Under the pieces are notes generated by a model. It had not been told where the DNA came from and ran no database searches. It worked only from the letters and a program-made list of their open reading frames with translations. 7,542 nucleotides of DNA from an uncultured Eubacteriales bacterium (GTDB taxonomy: Bacteria > Bacillota > Clostridia > Oscillospirales > Acutalibacteraceae). The DNA lies in NCBI GenBank assembly GCA_900319655.1, contig ONPH01000058.1, positions 1-7,542 on the forward strand, written 5' to 3'. Made by a program: the position numbers and the translations under genes. Position 1 is the stretch's first letter; each line of letters opens with the position of its first letter. Below, in pieces: positions 1-5,657 of this stretch.

Positions 1-1360
1 CTTCGATTTTCTTTTCGGAAAGTCTTCTGAGCTCCTCTTCAAGCTCCGAGGTCCGAGAAGGCTTTTCAGCCTTGGCTTTGGGTTCGGGCTTGGGCTCGGG
101 AGCAAAGTGCTTTGCTGTTACGGGTTTGGAAATTTCAGGCTCGGTTACAACAGGCTCTTCAAACTCAGGCTCGGTAACAACGGGCTCGGTTTCGGTCTTT
201 GCTTCTTCAACGACCTCTTCCTTAACCTCTTCGGCAGCCTCTTTTACTTCGGGCTGAGCAGCTTCCCCGGCAGGAGCTTCATCCTGCTTTTTGGAGAAAA
301 AGCCTTTCTTTTTCTTCTTGGGCTTTTCGGGCTCAGCTTCAACCTCAGTTTTCTCGGCAGGCTTCTGCTCGGGATTAAAGCCGATGATAAAATCATCCAT
401 ACCCATTGCCGATGAATAATAGTCGTCGGAAGGATCAACGTTGGGCTCGGTTGATGAAGAACTGTTTGAAAATACGAGGTCGTCATATCCCTCGGTGTCG
501 ATATACTTTTCCTCTTCCTCGGTGTTGTCGGGCTCGGGGAGCGATTCTACAACCTCGAGCTCGTCCTTGGTGTAGGAATTTACAAACATCTCGATAATGA
601 AGCTGAGAGCGTACAGACCGAGAACGATATACATAGCCGCTGTGATAAACGGAATGTTGCTGATACCCTCGTGCATGGTGGTGATAATCATATACACACC
701 GTGCGAAAGTGTAAGTGCTGCTGCAGGCAGACCGTAGATAAAGCAAGCCTTTACGGGGTTTCTGCCCTTGATTCTCGACACTACCATCGAATGTGAGAAG
801 TAGTACAGAGTGATAAAGATGTAGCAGAACAGTCCTGTGAGGTCTGTTGCGGAAATTGAAACCTTTGTGGCGTTGAGGAACTCAAACACGAGCTCGGTAC
901 ATCCCCAAAGAGCCGGAAATACATATAGAATAGAAACGCCCGAAACAGTGGATTTTCCTGTGAAATGTACCTTTGACATAATCAGGAACGCAAGTCCAGC
1001 AGGTACTGAGAAAATCGCGCTGATAACGCCCATCATAAAGTACTCGGATTCGGTGGTGATTTCAACGAGCGACATACAGGACGAAGCGATTACCGCCAAG
1101 CCTGACAAAATCGCAAAAACACCTGCGGCAAAGTTTTTCTTCACCGGGTATACGGGAGCGGTTTTTCTGTCGAAAATGTTGATAATAATACATACTATAA
1201 ACAGCGCCAGCGCGATACCGATTGTGGTATAAGACAGCGCCATTCTGTCCATTCCGAGAAAATTTCCGCTTTCATCCACACCGATTACGCTCATTACTCT
1301 TAAAATGAGCATTGCGATTACGGCAGGAATAAATGGTATAATTGAAAATTTAACCTTCAT
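1..1360 (-). CDS. Polytopic membrane protein with long acidic Glu/Pro-rich tail (C-terminus off window)
   Basis: The frame is open from an ATG at 1358-1360 to the left edge, giving 453 visible residues and no stop. I do not recognise the family. Hydrophobic stretches at about residues 7-27, 45-63, 77-100, 108-128, 142-163, 174-195, 204-227 and 237-260 suggest eight transmembrane helices. From about residue 262 the protein becomes a hydrophilic tail. It starts strongly acidic (EEEE near the membrane, a DD-rich stretch), contains a basic block KPKKKKK, and then is rich in Glu, Pro, Val, Lys and Ala with a short tandem repeat. The last visible residues (ELEEELRRLSEKK) look like the start of a coiled coil. 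The start is supported by GGAG (1368-1371 read in reverse), seven bases upstream, and by a near-consensus promoter. No catalytic or transport motif is visible. A membrane anchor with a disordered cytoplasmic tail that binds partners is only inference. The reading frame and membrane nature are secure; the function is unknown. Confidence 0.85.
   Translation of the reverse strand, partial: MKVKFSIIPFIPAVIAMLILRVMSVIGVDESGNFLGMDRMALSYTTIGIALALFIVCIIINIFDRKTAPVYPVKKNFAAGVFAILSGLAVIASSCMSLVEITTESEYFMMGVISAIFSVPAGLAFLIMSKVHFTGKSTVSGVSILYVFPALWGCTELVFEFLNATKVSISATDLTGLFCYIFITLYYFSHSMVVSRIKGRNPVKACFIYGLPAAALTLSHGVYMIITTMHEGISNIPFITAAMYIVLGLYALSFIIEMFVNSYTKDELEVVESLPEPDNTEEEEKYIDTEGYDDLVFSNSSSSTEPNVDPSDDYYSSAMGMDDFIIGFNPEQKPAEKTEVEAEPEKPKKKKKGFFSKKQDEAPAGEAAQPEVKEAAEEVKEEVVEEAKTETEPVVTEPEFEEPVVTEPEISKPVTAKHFAPEPKPEPKAKAEKPSRTSELEEELRRLSEKKIE
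134..187 (-). repeat. Two-copy 30-base repeat encoding EPVVTEPE in the acidic tail
   Basis: Positions 164-187 and 134-157 (read on the minus strand) both encode EPVVTEPE, residues 392-399 and 402-409 of the membrane protein, with a 10-residue period. The codons differ at several third positions, so the protein repeat appears to be kept while the DNA has drifted. It lies in the predicted disordered tail. Confidence 0.75.
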
Positions 1361-1391
1361 ATATAATCTCCGTTCTTAAAGCTTACGCAGG

Positions 1392-1420
1392 TTATTTTAT
1401 CATATTTACGTACATATACT
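1392..1420 (+). promoter_or_regulatory. Candidate sigma-E-like sporulation promoter for the SpoIID-like gene
   Basis: CATATACT at 1413-1420 matches the Bacillus sigma-E -10 consensus CATACAHT at seven of eight positions. A weaker -35 match, TTATTTT, lies at 1392-1398 with a 14-base spacer. Sigma-E control would fit a SpoIID relative, because spoIID is a mother-cell gene in known spore formers. The -35 match is only fair, so this is a hypothesis. Confidence 0.35.
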
Positions 1421-1449
1421 ATTTTAAGACAAACTACTTGTAATGTCAA
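1421..1449 (-). promoter_or_regulatory. Sigma-A-type promoter for the membrane protein gene
   Basis: Read on the minus strand, TTGACA (1444-1449) and TAAAAT (1421-1426) are separated by exactly 17 bases. The -35 is perfect and the -10 matches five of six positions. Transcription would begin near 1414, giving a leader of about 54 bases before the ATG at 1360. This suggests vegetative expression. Confidence 0.8.
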
Positions 1450-1480
1450 GAATAAGTTTATAGGAGAATTAATTTTTTAA

Positions 1481-2071
1481 GTGAAAAGCAGAATTGCGGC
1501 AATTATTTGCCTGCTTATACTGATGGCGCTTATTCCTGCGGCGGTTGTCGGAATGAGCGGAAACAATGTAAAAATGACGTCCTCTACTCCCGATACGGCA
1601 GTGAAAAGCGATGATAAAAGCCAAACAGTGATAAACACAGCCGTTAGCTTGTGCGGAAAAGATTTTTGCGACGAAGCTCTTAAAGCGGCTTTGATAATCG
1701 CGGAGAGTAATTACTTGTCGGGAACGAAAATGAAAACAAACGATAATAGTTCTGATAAAGAATTATATAATCGGGTTGAACGGATTTATAATTCTAATAA
1801 CGAAATATATTTTACATACAACGAAAAGGCAGTCTATATTCCCTGCTCCCCTTGCTCAAACGGAAAAACGGTAAAAAGCGATAAATACGAATATCTGTCT
1901 TCGGTCGCTTCGCCTTGGGATATTGATTGCACTTCATATTCTATTGATAATAAGTGCGAAGGCGTGAGTATATACGGAGTGAATTACCTTTGCGAAAAAG
2001 GGTATTCCGCCGAAAATTCACTCGAATATTATCTTCCCAAGTTAAAAATTGTTGACAAACGGATAAATTAG
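1481..2071 (+). CDS. Compact, degenerate SpoIID-family protein (probable pseudoenzyme)
   Basis: This 196-residue protein begins with a hydrophobic segment (about residues 5-24) expected to be a signal anchor or signal peptide. Several stretches follow the SpoIID/LytB domain in order: DEALKAA (64-70, family EALKAQA), YFTYNEKAV (110-118), CSNGKT (125-130, family SGGKT), YLSSVASPWD (138-147), and GVSIYG with a following EYYLPKLKI (161-190, family GVGMSQYG and KYYYPG). SpoIID is a lytic transglycosylase of the engulfing mother-cell membrane. Here the region that normally carries the catalytic Glu (EMP) reads SLCGKDFC, and the usual Arg after EALKAQA is absent. Only about 14 residues separate SPWD from GVSIYG, where intact homologues have roughly 90 or more. 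Seven cysteines lie outside the membrane segment (58, 63, 122, 125, 150, 159, 171). The GTG start follows an in-frame TAA directly, with GGAG at 1463-1466, a rather long 14 bases away. The gene looks more AT-rich than its neighbours. Family membership is fairly secure; loss of activity is inferred. Confidence 0.72.
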   Translation: MKSRIAAIICLLILMALIPAAVVGMSGNNVKMTSSTPDTAVKSDDKSQTVINTAVSLCGKDFCDEALKAALIIAESNYLSGTKMKTNDNSSDKELYNRVERIYNSNNEIYFTYNEKAVYIPCSPCSNGKTVKSDKYEYLSSVASPWDIDCTSYSIDNKCEGVSIYGVNYLCEKGYSAENSLEYYLPKLKIVDKRIN

Positions 2072-2080
2072 TTGTAATCT
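2052..2080 (+). promoter_or_regulatory. Sigma-A-type promoter of the thiamin operon
   Basis: TTGACA (2052-2057, perfect) is followed after 17 bases by TAATCT (2075-2080), which keeps the key first, second and last -10 bases. The predicted start near 2087 falls just before the TPP aptamer, as expected for a riboswitch leader. The -35 lies inside the last codons of the SpoIID-like gene. Confidence 0.7.
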
Positions 2081-2089
2081 TAATACAGA

Positions 2090-2175
2090 AATAACACAGG
2101 GGTGCTTGCAATTGCAGGCTGAGATTATACCCTATTACCTGATTCGGATAATGCCGACGTAGGAAGCTTGTTTAT
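2090..2175 (+). promoter_or_regulatory. TPP riboswitch (THI element) aptamer
   Basis: All the conserved blocks of the thiamin pyrophosphate aptamer are present in order: GGGGTGC (2099-2105), CTGAGA (2119-2124), ACCCT (2129-2133), ACCTGAT (2137-2143), GGATAATGCC (2146-2155) and GACGTAGGAAGC (2156-2167). The P3 arm is short. The ends are approximate; the closing P1 stem is imperfect and probably pairs ATAA and AG near 2091-2099 with CT and TTAT near 2168-2174. TPP binding is expected to favour the terminator that follows directly, lowering expression of the four downstream genes. Confidence 0.95.
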
Positions 2176-2186
2176 CATGTTTATTT

Positions 2187-2220
2187 AGCACTACGCCCAG
2201 GCGTGGTGCTTTTATTATTT
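2187..2220 (+). terminator. Riboswitch-controlled intrinsic terminator
   Basis: AGCACTACGC (2187-2196) pairs with GCGTGGTGCT (2201-2210) through one G-T wobble, a 10-bp stem with a 4-base loop. It is followed by a T-rich tail (TTTTATTATTT, 2210-2220). It ends before the ribosome binding site of the first gene (AAGGAA, 2225-2230), so control is most likely by transcription attenuation. CGTAG at 2158-2162, the 3' arm of the aptamer, can pair with CTACG at 2191-2195 and is a candidate antiterminator. Confidence 0.9.
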
Positions 2221-2238
2221 ATGAAAGGAAGTAATTTT

Positions 2239-2535
2239 ATGAACGCAAGCGTAGCTATTCAGACCTTGCCCGAGGCAAAAAATGATGATGAGCTTATCAG
2301 AATTGTAGACGAGGTTATCGCCTACATCAAGAGCACAGGACTTAAGTGCTATGTTGGCCCGTTTGAGACCGCCATTGAGGGCGATTACGACGAGCTTATG
2401 GATATCGTCAAGGAGTGCCAGCATATTGCCATCAGAGCAGGCGCACCGTCCGTTTTGGCGTATATTAAGGTTGACTACAGACCTGAGGGAGATGTGCTGA
2501 CCATTGAGAAAAAAGTTACAAAGCACCACGTATAA
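2239..2535 (+). CDS. YkoF/MTH1187-type thiamine-binding protein
   Basis: This 98-residue protein matches the small thiamine-binding family formerly called DUF77 (YkoF/MTH1187). Recognisable parts are an N-terminal strand with AIQTLP (6-11), an amphipathic helix DELIRIVDEVIAYIK (17-31), SGLKCYVGPFETAIEG (32-48, the family's most conserved block), and a second helix around DELMDIVKE (51-59). There is no signal peptide, so it should be cytoplasmic. Family members bind thiamin or a related pyrimidine compound; what they contribute to transport is not settled. It is the first gene of the riboswitch operon, and its last 32 bases overlap thiX in another frame. I chose the ATG at 2239, eight bases after AAGGAA (2225-2230). 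The upstream GTG at 2203 lies inside the terminator stem and is not credible. Confidence 0.85.
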   Translation: MNASVAIQTLPEAKNDDELIRIVDEVIAYIKSTGLKCYVGPFETAIEGDYDELMDIVKECQHIAIRAGAPSVLAYIKVDYRPEGDVLTIEKKVTKHHV

Positions 2536-3274
2536 GTACCTTTTCCCCGTAGCCGCGATTTTTATTCTGCTTATAATTTGGCAGGTTGTAAGTATGACCG
2601 GACTTGTTCCGAACTTTATGCTGCCTTCGCCTGTTGACGTTGTAAAGGCGTTTATAAGCGATTTTCCGCTGCTGTTACAACACTCGCTTTCGACAATGTT
2701 TGAGACGGTTGTCGGACTTTTAATCGGAATAATCACCGGCTTTTTTACGGCTTTGCTTATGGACAGGTTTGAGCTTGTCAGGCGTTCGCTGTATCCGCTG
2801 ATTGTGCTGACTCAGACAGTTCCGACGGTTGCAATTGCGCCGCTTTTGGTACTGTGGTTCGGCTATGAGGCGCTGCCTAAAATCATTTTGGTTGTAATCG
2901 TAGTGTTCTTCCCCATCGCGGTCAGTCTGCTCGACGGCTTTATGTCGGCGGACAAGGACACAATTAACCTTATGCGGTCGATGGGAGCGAACAAGCTGCA
3001 GATTTACCGTTATGTTAAATTTCCCGGAGCGCTTGGCAGCTTTTTTTCGAGCCTGAAAATTTCGGTATCGTACGCGGTTGTATCCGCGGTAATTTCCGAA
3101 TGGCTCGGCGGTTTTAACGGTCTCGGCGTGTATATGACGAGGGTTAAAAAGGCTTATTCATATGACAAAATGTTCGCGGTTATCTTTTTGATTTCCATTC
3201 TCAGTCTTATATTGATGAGGCTTGTCAGTGTTATTCAGAAAAAGAGTATGCCGTGGGATAAAAGTAAAAAATAA
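2504..3274 (+). CDS. thiX: Thiamin-precursor ABC transporter permease ThiX
   Basis: This 256-residue protein is an inner-membrane permease of the NitT/TauT-type ABC transporter group. Predicted helices lie at about 12-33, 64-86, 97-120, 124-145, 183-203 and 222-245. The cytoplasmic loop that docks the ATPase is at about 157-177, with the conserved pattern MRSMGANKLQIYRYVKFPGA centred on Gly161. TVPTVAIAPLLVLWFG (105-120) is a typical stretch of the family. With ThiY and ThiZ it should import a pyrimidine precursor of thiamin, HMP or formylaminopyrimidine. The start is a TTG at 2504, because an in-frame TGA at 2498-2500 excludes anything further upstream. GAGGGAG (2485-2491) is the likely ribosome binding site. 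The 32-base overlap with the preceding gene suggests translational coupling. Sequence alone resembles SsuC/TauC; the thiamin assignment rests on the riboswitch and on ThiY. Confidence 0.88.
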   Translation: MRKKLQSTTYKYLFPVAAIFILLIIWQVVSMTGLVPNFMLPSPVDVVKAFISDFPLLLQHSLSTMFETVVGLLIGIITGFFTALLMDRFELVRRSLYPLIVLTQTVPTVAIAPLLVLWFGYEALPKIILVVIVVFFPIAVSLLDGFMSADKDTINLMRSMGANKLQIYRYVKFPGALGSFFSSLKISVSYAVVSAVISEWLGGFNGLGVYMTRVKKAYSYDKMFAVIFLISILSLILMRLVSVIQKKSMPWDKSKK

Positions 3275-3299
3275 AGAAGTAAAAAGGAGTAATCATTTT

Positions 3300-4316
3300 A
3301 TGAAAAAGAGAATTCTGTCGTTTGTTCTGGCGCTTGCTATGATTTGCCTTGTTGCAGCAGGCTGCAACGGCGGAGAGAAAAAGAGCGAAGCTCAGAGCAG
3401 TGAAGCTAAGGAAAAGACAAAAATCACCTTTGTGCTCGACTGGACGCCGAACACCAATCACACTGGACTTTATGTAGCTCAGACAAACGGTTATTTTGAG
3501 AATGAAGGTCTTGAGGTTGAGATCGTTCAGCCTCCCGAGGACGGTGCTGAGGCACTTGTAGGCTCAGGCAAGGCGCAGTTCTGCGTAAGCTTTCAGGACA
3601 GTATGATCCCCGCGATTGTCGGAGACAGCGCTATGCCGCTGCAAGCCGTTGCTGCTTTGATTCAGCACAACACCTCTGGTATCATCTCGCGCAAGGGCGA
3701 GGGTATGGACAAGCCCAAGGGACTTGAAGGCAAAAAATACGCTACATGGGATTTGCCGATTGAAAAGGCTACGCTTAAGCAGGTTATGAAGAACGACGGC
3801 GGAGATTTTGACAAGGTTCAGCTTATCCCCAGCACAGTTACCGACGAGGTTTCGGCGCTTAAGACAAAGAGCGTTGACGCTATTTGGGTTTTCTACGGCT
3901 GGGCAGGCGTTGCCGCTGAGGTTGCAAACCTACAGACCGACTACTTTGCTTTTAAGGACATTGACCCTGTATTTGACTACTACACCCCCGTTGTACTCGG
4001 TAATACAGACTGGATGAAGGCTAACCCCGACGCGACAAAGAAATTCCTCTCGGCGCTCAAGAGAGGTTATCAGTACTCAATCGACAACCCCGACGCCGCG
4101 GCGGATATTCTTCTTAAGGCAGCTCCCGAGCTCAACGAAAAGCTTGTTAAAAAGAGCCAGAGCTACCTTACTCACGAGTATATCTCCGACGCTCCGAAGT
4201 GGGGATATATTGACGCAAAGAGATGGAACGCTTTTTACAACTGGATTAACGAAAACAAGCTCTCTACAGCTACAATCCCTGAGAACTTTGGATTTACAAA
4301 CGATTATCTGGAGTAA
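3300..4316 (+). CDS. thiY: Thiamin pyrimidine-precursor binding lipoprotein ThiY
   Basis: This 338-residue protein belongs to the NMT1/THI5-like periplasmic-binding-protein family. The N-terminus has basic residues KKR, a hydrophobic stretch, and a lipobox-like LVAAGC with Cys22 as the probable lipidated residue; a Lys/Glu/Ser-rich linker follows (about 25-40). The mature domain opens with the family hallmark DWTPNTNHTGLYVA (47-60). Other typical stretches are GYFENEGLEVE (64-74), GKAQFCVSFQDS (90-101) and VDAIWVFYGWAGV near the middle. It should sit on the outer face of the membrane, capturing HMP or formylaminopyrimidine and delivering it to ThiX. Translation starts at ATG 3300, ten bases after GGAG (3286-3289); longer upstream starts would add a non-signal extension overlapping thiX. 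It lies 25 bases after thiX and two bases before thiZ. The precise ligand cannot be read from the sequence. Confidence 0.92.
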   Translation: MKKRILSFVLALAMICLVAAGCNGGEKKSEAQSSEAKEKTKITFVLDWTPNTNHTGLYVAQTNGYFENEGLEVEIVQPPEDGAEALVGSGKAQFCVSFQDSMIPAIVGDSAMPLQAVAALIQHNTSGIISRKGEGMDKPKGLEGKKYATWDLPIEKATLKQVMKNDGGDFDKVQLIPSTVTDEVSALKTKSVDAIWVFYGWAGVAAEVANLQTDYFAFKDIDPVFDYYTPVVLGNTDWMKANPDATKKFLSALKRGYQYSIDNPDAAADILLKAAPELNEKLVKKSQSYLTHEYISDAPKWGYIDAKRWNAFYNWINENKLSTATIPENFGFTNDYLE

Positions 4317-4318
4317 TT

Positions 4319-5065
4319 ATGGCGTCGCTTGAAGTTAAAAACGTCTGTTTTTCCTATGACGGAAAAGAAAATGTAATCGAAGATATCAACATAAAGCTGA
4401 ACGAAAACGAGCTTGTCTGTCTGTTGGGCGTGAGCGGTTGCGGAAAAACCACGCTGTTTAACGTAATCTCGGGACTTAACAAACCGAACGGCGGACAGGT
4501 TATACTCGACGGAGAGGATATTACAGGCAAACCGGGTAAAATCAGCTATATGCTTCAAAAAGACCTGCTGCTCCCCTACCGTACCATTGAGGACAATGTG
4601 GCTTTGCCGCTGATTATCAAGGGTGAAAAGAAAAAGACGGCACGGCAGAAGGTCGGCAAACACTTTGCTGAGTTCGGTCTTGAGGGCACCGAAAAAAAAT
4701 ACCCGAGCGAGCTTTCCGGCGGTATGCGGCAGCGCGCGGCACTGCTGAGGACATATATGTTCTCTAACGGAGTTGCGCTTTTAGATGAGCCGTTCAGCGC
4801 GCTTGACGCCCTGACAAAGAGCGACATCCACCGCTGGTATCTCGATGTTATGGAGAAAATCAAGCTCTCTACCCTGTTTATCACTCACGATATCGACGAG
4901 GCGGTTTTGCTTTCCGACAGGATTTACCTGCTGTCGGGCAAGCCCGGAAGAATTACAAACGAGATTGTAATTGACGAGCCGAAGCCGAGAAGCTCTGATT
5001 TTGCGCTGAGCGAAAAGTTTTTGGAGTACAAACGCAGGATAATAGATGAACTGAATAATAAATAA
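4319..5065 (+). CDS. thiZ: Thiamin-precursor ABC transporter ATPase ThiZ
   Basis: This 248-residue protein is a complete ABC ATPase. Visible motifs are Walker A GVSGCGKT (37-44), the Q-loop glutamine at 80, signature LSGGMRQ (132-138), Walker B ALLDEP (153-158) with Glu157 as catalytic base, D-loop SALD (160-163) and the switch histidine 190 in FITHD. Length and layout fit the SsuB/TauB/ThiZ group. It should energise uptake by ThiX and ThiY at the cytoplasmic side. The ATG is two bases after the thiY stop, with GGAG (4310-4313) overlapping the end of thiY. It is the last gene before a strong terminator. No tenA, thiD or other thiamin-salvage enzyme follows in this window. Confidence 0.93.
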   Translation: MASLEVKNVCFSYDGKENVIEDINIKLNENELVCLLGVSGCGKTTLFNVISGLNKPNGGQVILDGEDITGKPGKISYMLQKDLLLPYRTIEDNVALPLIIKGEKKKTARQKVGKHFAEFGLEGTEKKYPSELSGGMRQRAALLRTYMFSNGVALLDEPFSALDALTKSDIHRWYLDVMEKIKLSTLFITHDIDEAVLLSDRIYLLSGKPGRITNEIVIDEPKPRSSDFALSEKFLEYKRRIIDELNNK

Positions 5066-5070
5066 AGACA

Positions 5071-5110
5071 GCCCGAAGCTAAGCTTGAAACTTAACTTCG
5101 GGCGTTTTTA
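5071..5110 (+). terminator. Intrinsic terminator of the thiamin operon
   Basis: GCCCGAAG (5071-5078) pairs with CTTCGGGC (5096-5103). After one mismatch, TAAG pairs with CTTA, closing a 7-base loop. The tail GTTTTTA (5104-5110) follows. It lies six bases after the thiZ stop and separates the thi genes from cotJ. Confidence 0.9.
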
Positions 5111-5120
5111 TAAAGCATAT

Positions 5121-5140
5121 TTTTAAATTTTTTTAAATTT
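5121..5140 (+). repeat. Perfect tandem decamer TTTTAAATTT x2
   Basis: Two exact adjacent copies of TTTTAAATTT lie between the thi terminator and cotJA. The 10-base period places A/T tracts in helical phase, which can bend DNA or act as an UP-type element. It may equally be chance in AT-rich spacer. Confidence 0.6.
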
Positions 5141-5158
5141 CACTCTTTATCTTCTCCG

Positions 5159-5192
5159 TCATATTATGTAACGAGCATTGCTCACATATGTG
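5159..5192 (+). promoter_or_regulatory. cotJ leader: sporulation-promoter-like boxes, small inverted repeat and palindrome
   Basis: TCATATT (5159-5165) fits the sigma-E -35 pattern KMATATT, but no good -10 lies at the right distance. Alternatively CATATTAT (5160-5167) resembles a sigma-E or sigma-K -10 at six of eight positions, with only a weak -35. Downstream are the inverted repeat GAGCATTGCTC (5173-5183) and the 10-base palindrome CACATATGTG (5183-5192), which ends one base before AAGGAG. The boxes cannot be assigned firmly; sporulation control is expected from the cotJ genes themselves. Confidence 0.35.
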
Positions 5193-5206
5193 AAAGGAGA
5201 ATAGGA

Positions 5207-5410
5207 TTGAAAAAATTATCAGATTTAATTGACGAAACCTACGGTCTTTCAAAACTGCCCGAGGACACCGTTTACGCTATGGCTTACGTGCCCTTTCAGC
5301 AGGAAAAATCCGAGGTTTATTCGGCGGATCAGGGGTATACTCAGGGCACGATGTACCCTGCTCTGAACAAGCCGTTTTATGTCGGAATGTGCGGTGATAA
5401 GGATGACTGA
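5207..5410 (+). CDS. cotJA: Spore coat-associated protein CotJA
   Basis: This 67-residue protein matches the CotJA family: LPEDTVYAMAYVPFQ (17-31) is the hallmark block, and GTMYPALNKPF (47-57) is the second conserved stretch. In Bacillus subtilis CotJA is a spore-coat component needed to bring CotJC into the coat. There is no signal peptide, as expected for a coat protein made in the mother cell. The TTG start is well supported by AAGGAG (5194-5199) seven bases upstream. It opens the cotJABC operon, and its last eight bases overlap cotJB. Confidence 0.92.
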   Translation: MKKLSDLIDETYGLSKLPEDTVYAMAYVPFQQEKSEVYSADQGYTQGTMYPALNKPFYVGMCGDKDD

Positions 5411-5657
5411 CAGAGAAATGCTGCTTAAGAAAATCTCGACCTACAAGTTTGCGGCTCTTGATTTACAGCTATACCTTGACACTCACCCCGACGACGAGGA
5501 CACCATCAACAAAATGAATATGTTTAAGGAAAAGGCGGCTCCGCTTGTTGAAAAATACGAGAGAAAATACGGCCCTCTCACCAAAAGCGAGACCGAAATG
5601 AATAACTGGAGCTGGATAAAGGCTCCGTGGCCGTGGGAAAGCGAGGATGACTGCTGA
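5403..5657 (+). CDS. cotJB: Spore coat protein CotJB
   Basis: This 84-residue protein matches CotJB: a Leu-rich start (LLKKISTYKFAALDLQLYLD), the THPDD block (27-31), a central amphipathic helix, KYGPLT (55-60) and the Trp-rich end WSWIKAPWPWE (69-79). It is a coat or coat-assembly protein working with CotJA and CotJC; its biochemical role is not known. I chose the ATG at 5403 rather than the in-frame ATG at 5379, because it gives the usual family start and a short 8-base overlap with cotJA. Its stop codon shares one base with the cotJC start (TGATG), so translation is probably coupled. Confidence 0.9.
   Translation: MTDREMLLKKISTYKFAALDLQLYLDTHPDDEDTINKMNMFKEKAAPLVEKYERKYGPLTKSETEMNNWSWIKAPWPWESEDDC

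Noticed and set aside
72..415. Plus-strand open frames rich in Gly/Ser and in Phe/Leu near the left edge.
   Set aside because: They lie antisense to the acidic tail of the minus-strand membrane protein. Their biased composition is the complement of Glu/Pro/Lys codons, and neither has a convincing ribosome site.
837..1232. A 131-residue plus-strand open frame.
   Set aside because: It is antisense to the membrane domain of the minus-strand gene, whose frame is continuous and has a good promoter and ribosome site. The plus-strand frame has no recognisable family features.
2203..2238. An upstream GTG start that would lengthen the thiamine-binding protein by 12 residues.
   Set aside because: It lies inside the riboswitch terminator stem. 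The ATG at 2239 has a proper AAGGAA site and gives the family's normal N-terminus.
2215..2736. A 173-residue minus-strand open frame.
   Set aside because: It is a shadow of the thiamine-binding gene and the start of thiX, both of which have clear family motifs.
3222..3299. An upstream start for thiY overlapping thiX.
   Set aside because: The extension would bury the signal peptide and lipobox behind a basic segment. ATG 3300 has GGAG at normal spacing.
2504..5065. Reading the ABC genes as a sulfonate or taurine importer (Ssu/Tau).
   Set aside because: The permease and ATPase alone could be either, but the TPP riboswitch, the thiamine-binding protein and the DWTPNTNHTGLYVA motif point to thiamin precursors.
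5379..5402. An earlier in-frame ATG for cotJB.
   Set aside because: It adds eight residues not typical of CotJB and deepens the overlap with cotJA. ATG 5403 gives the usual length.
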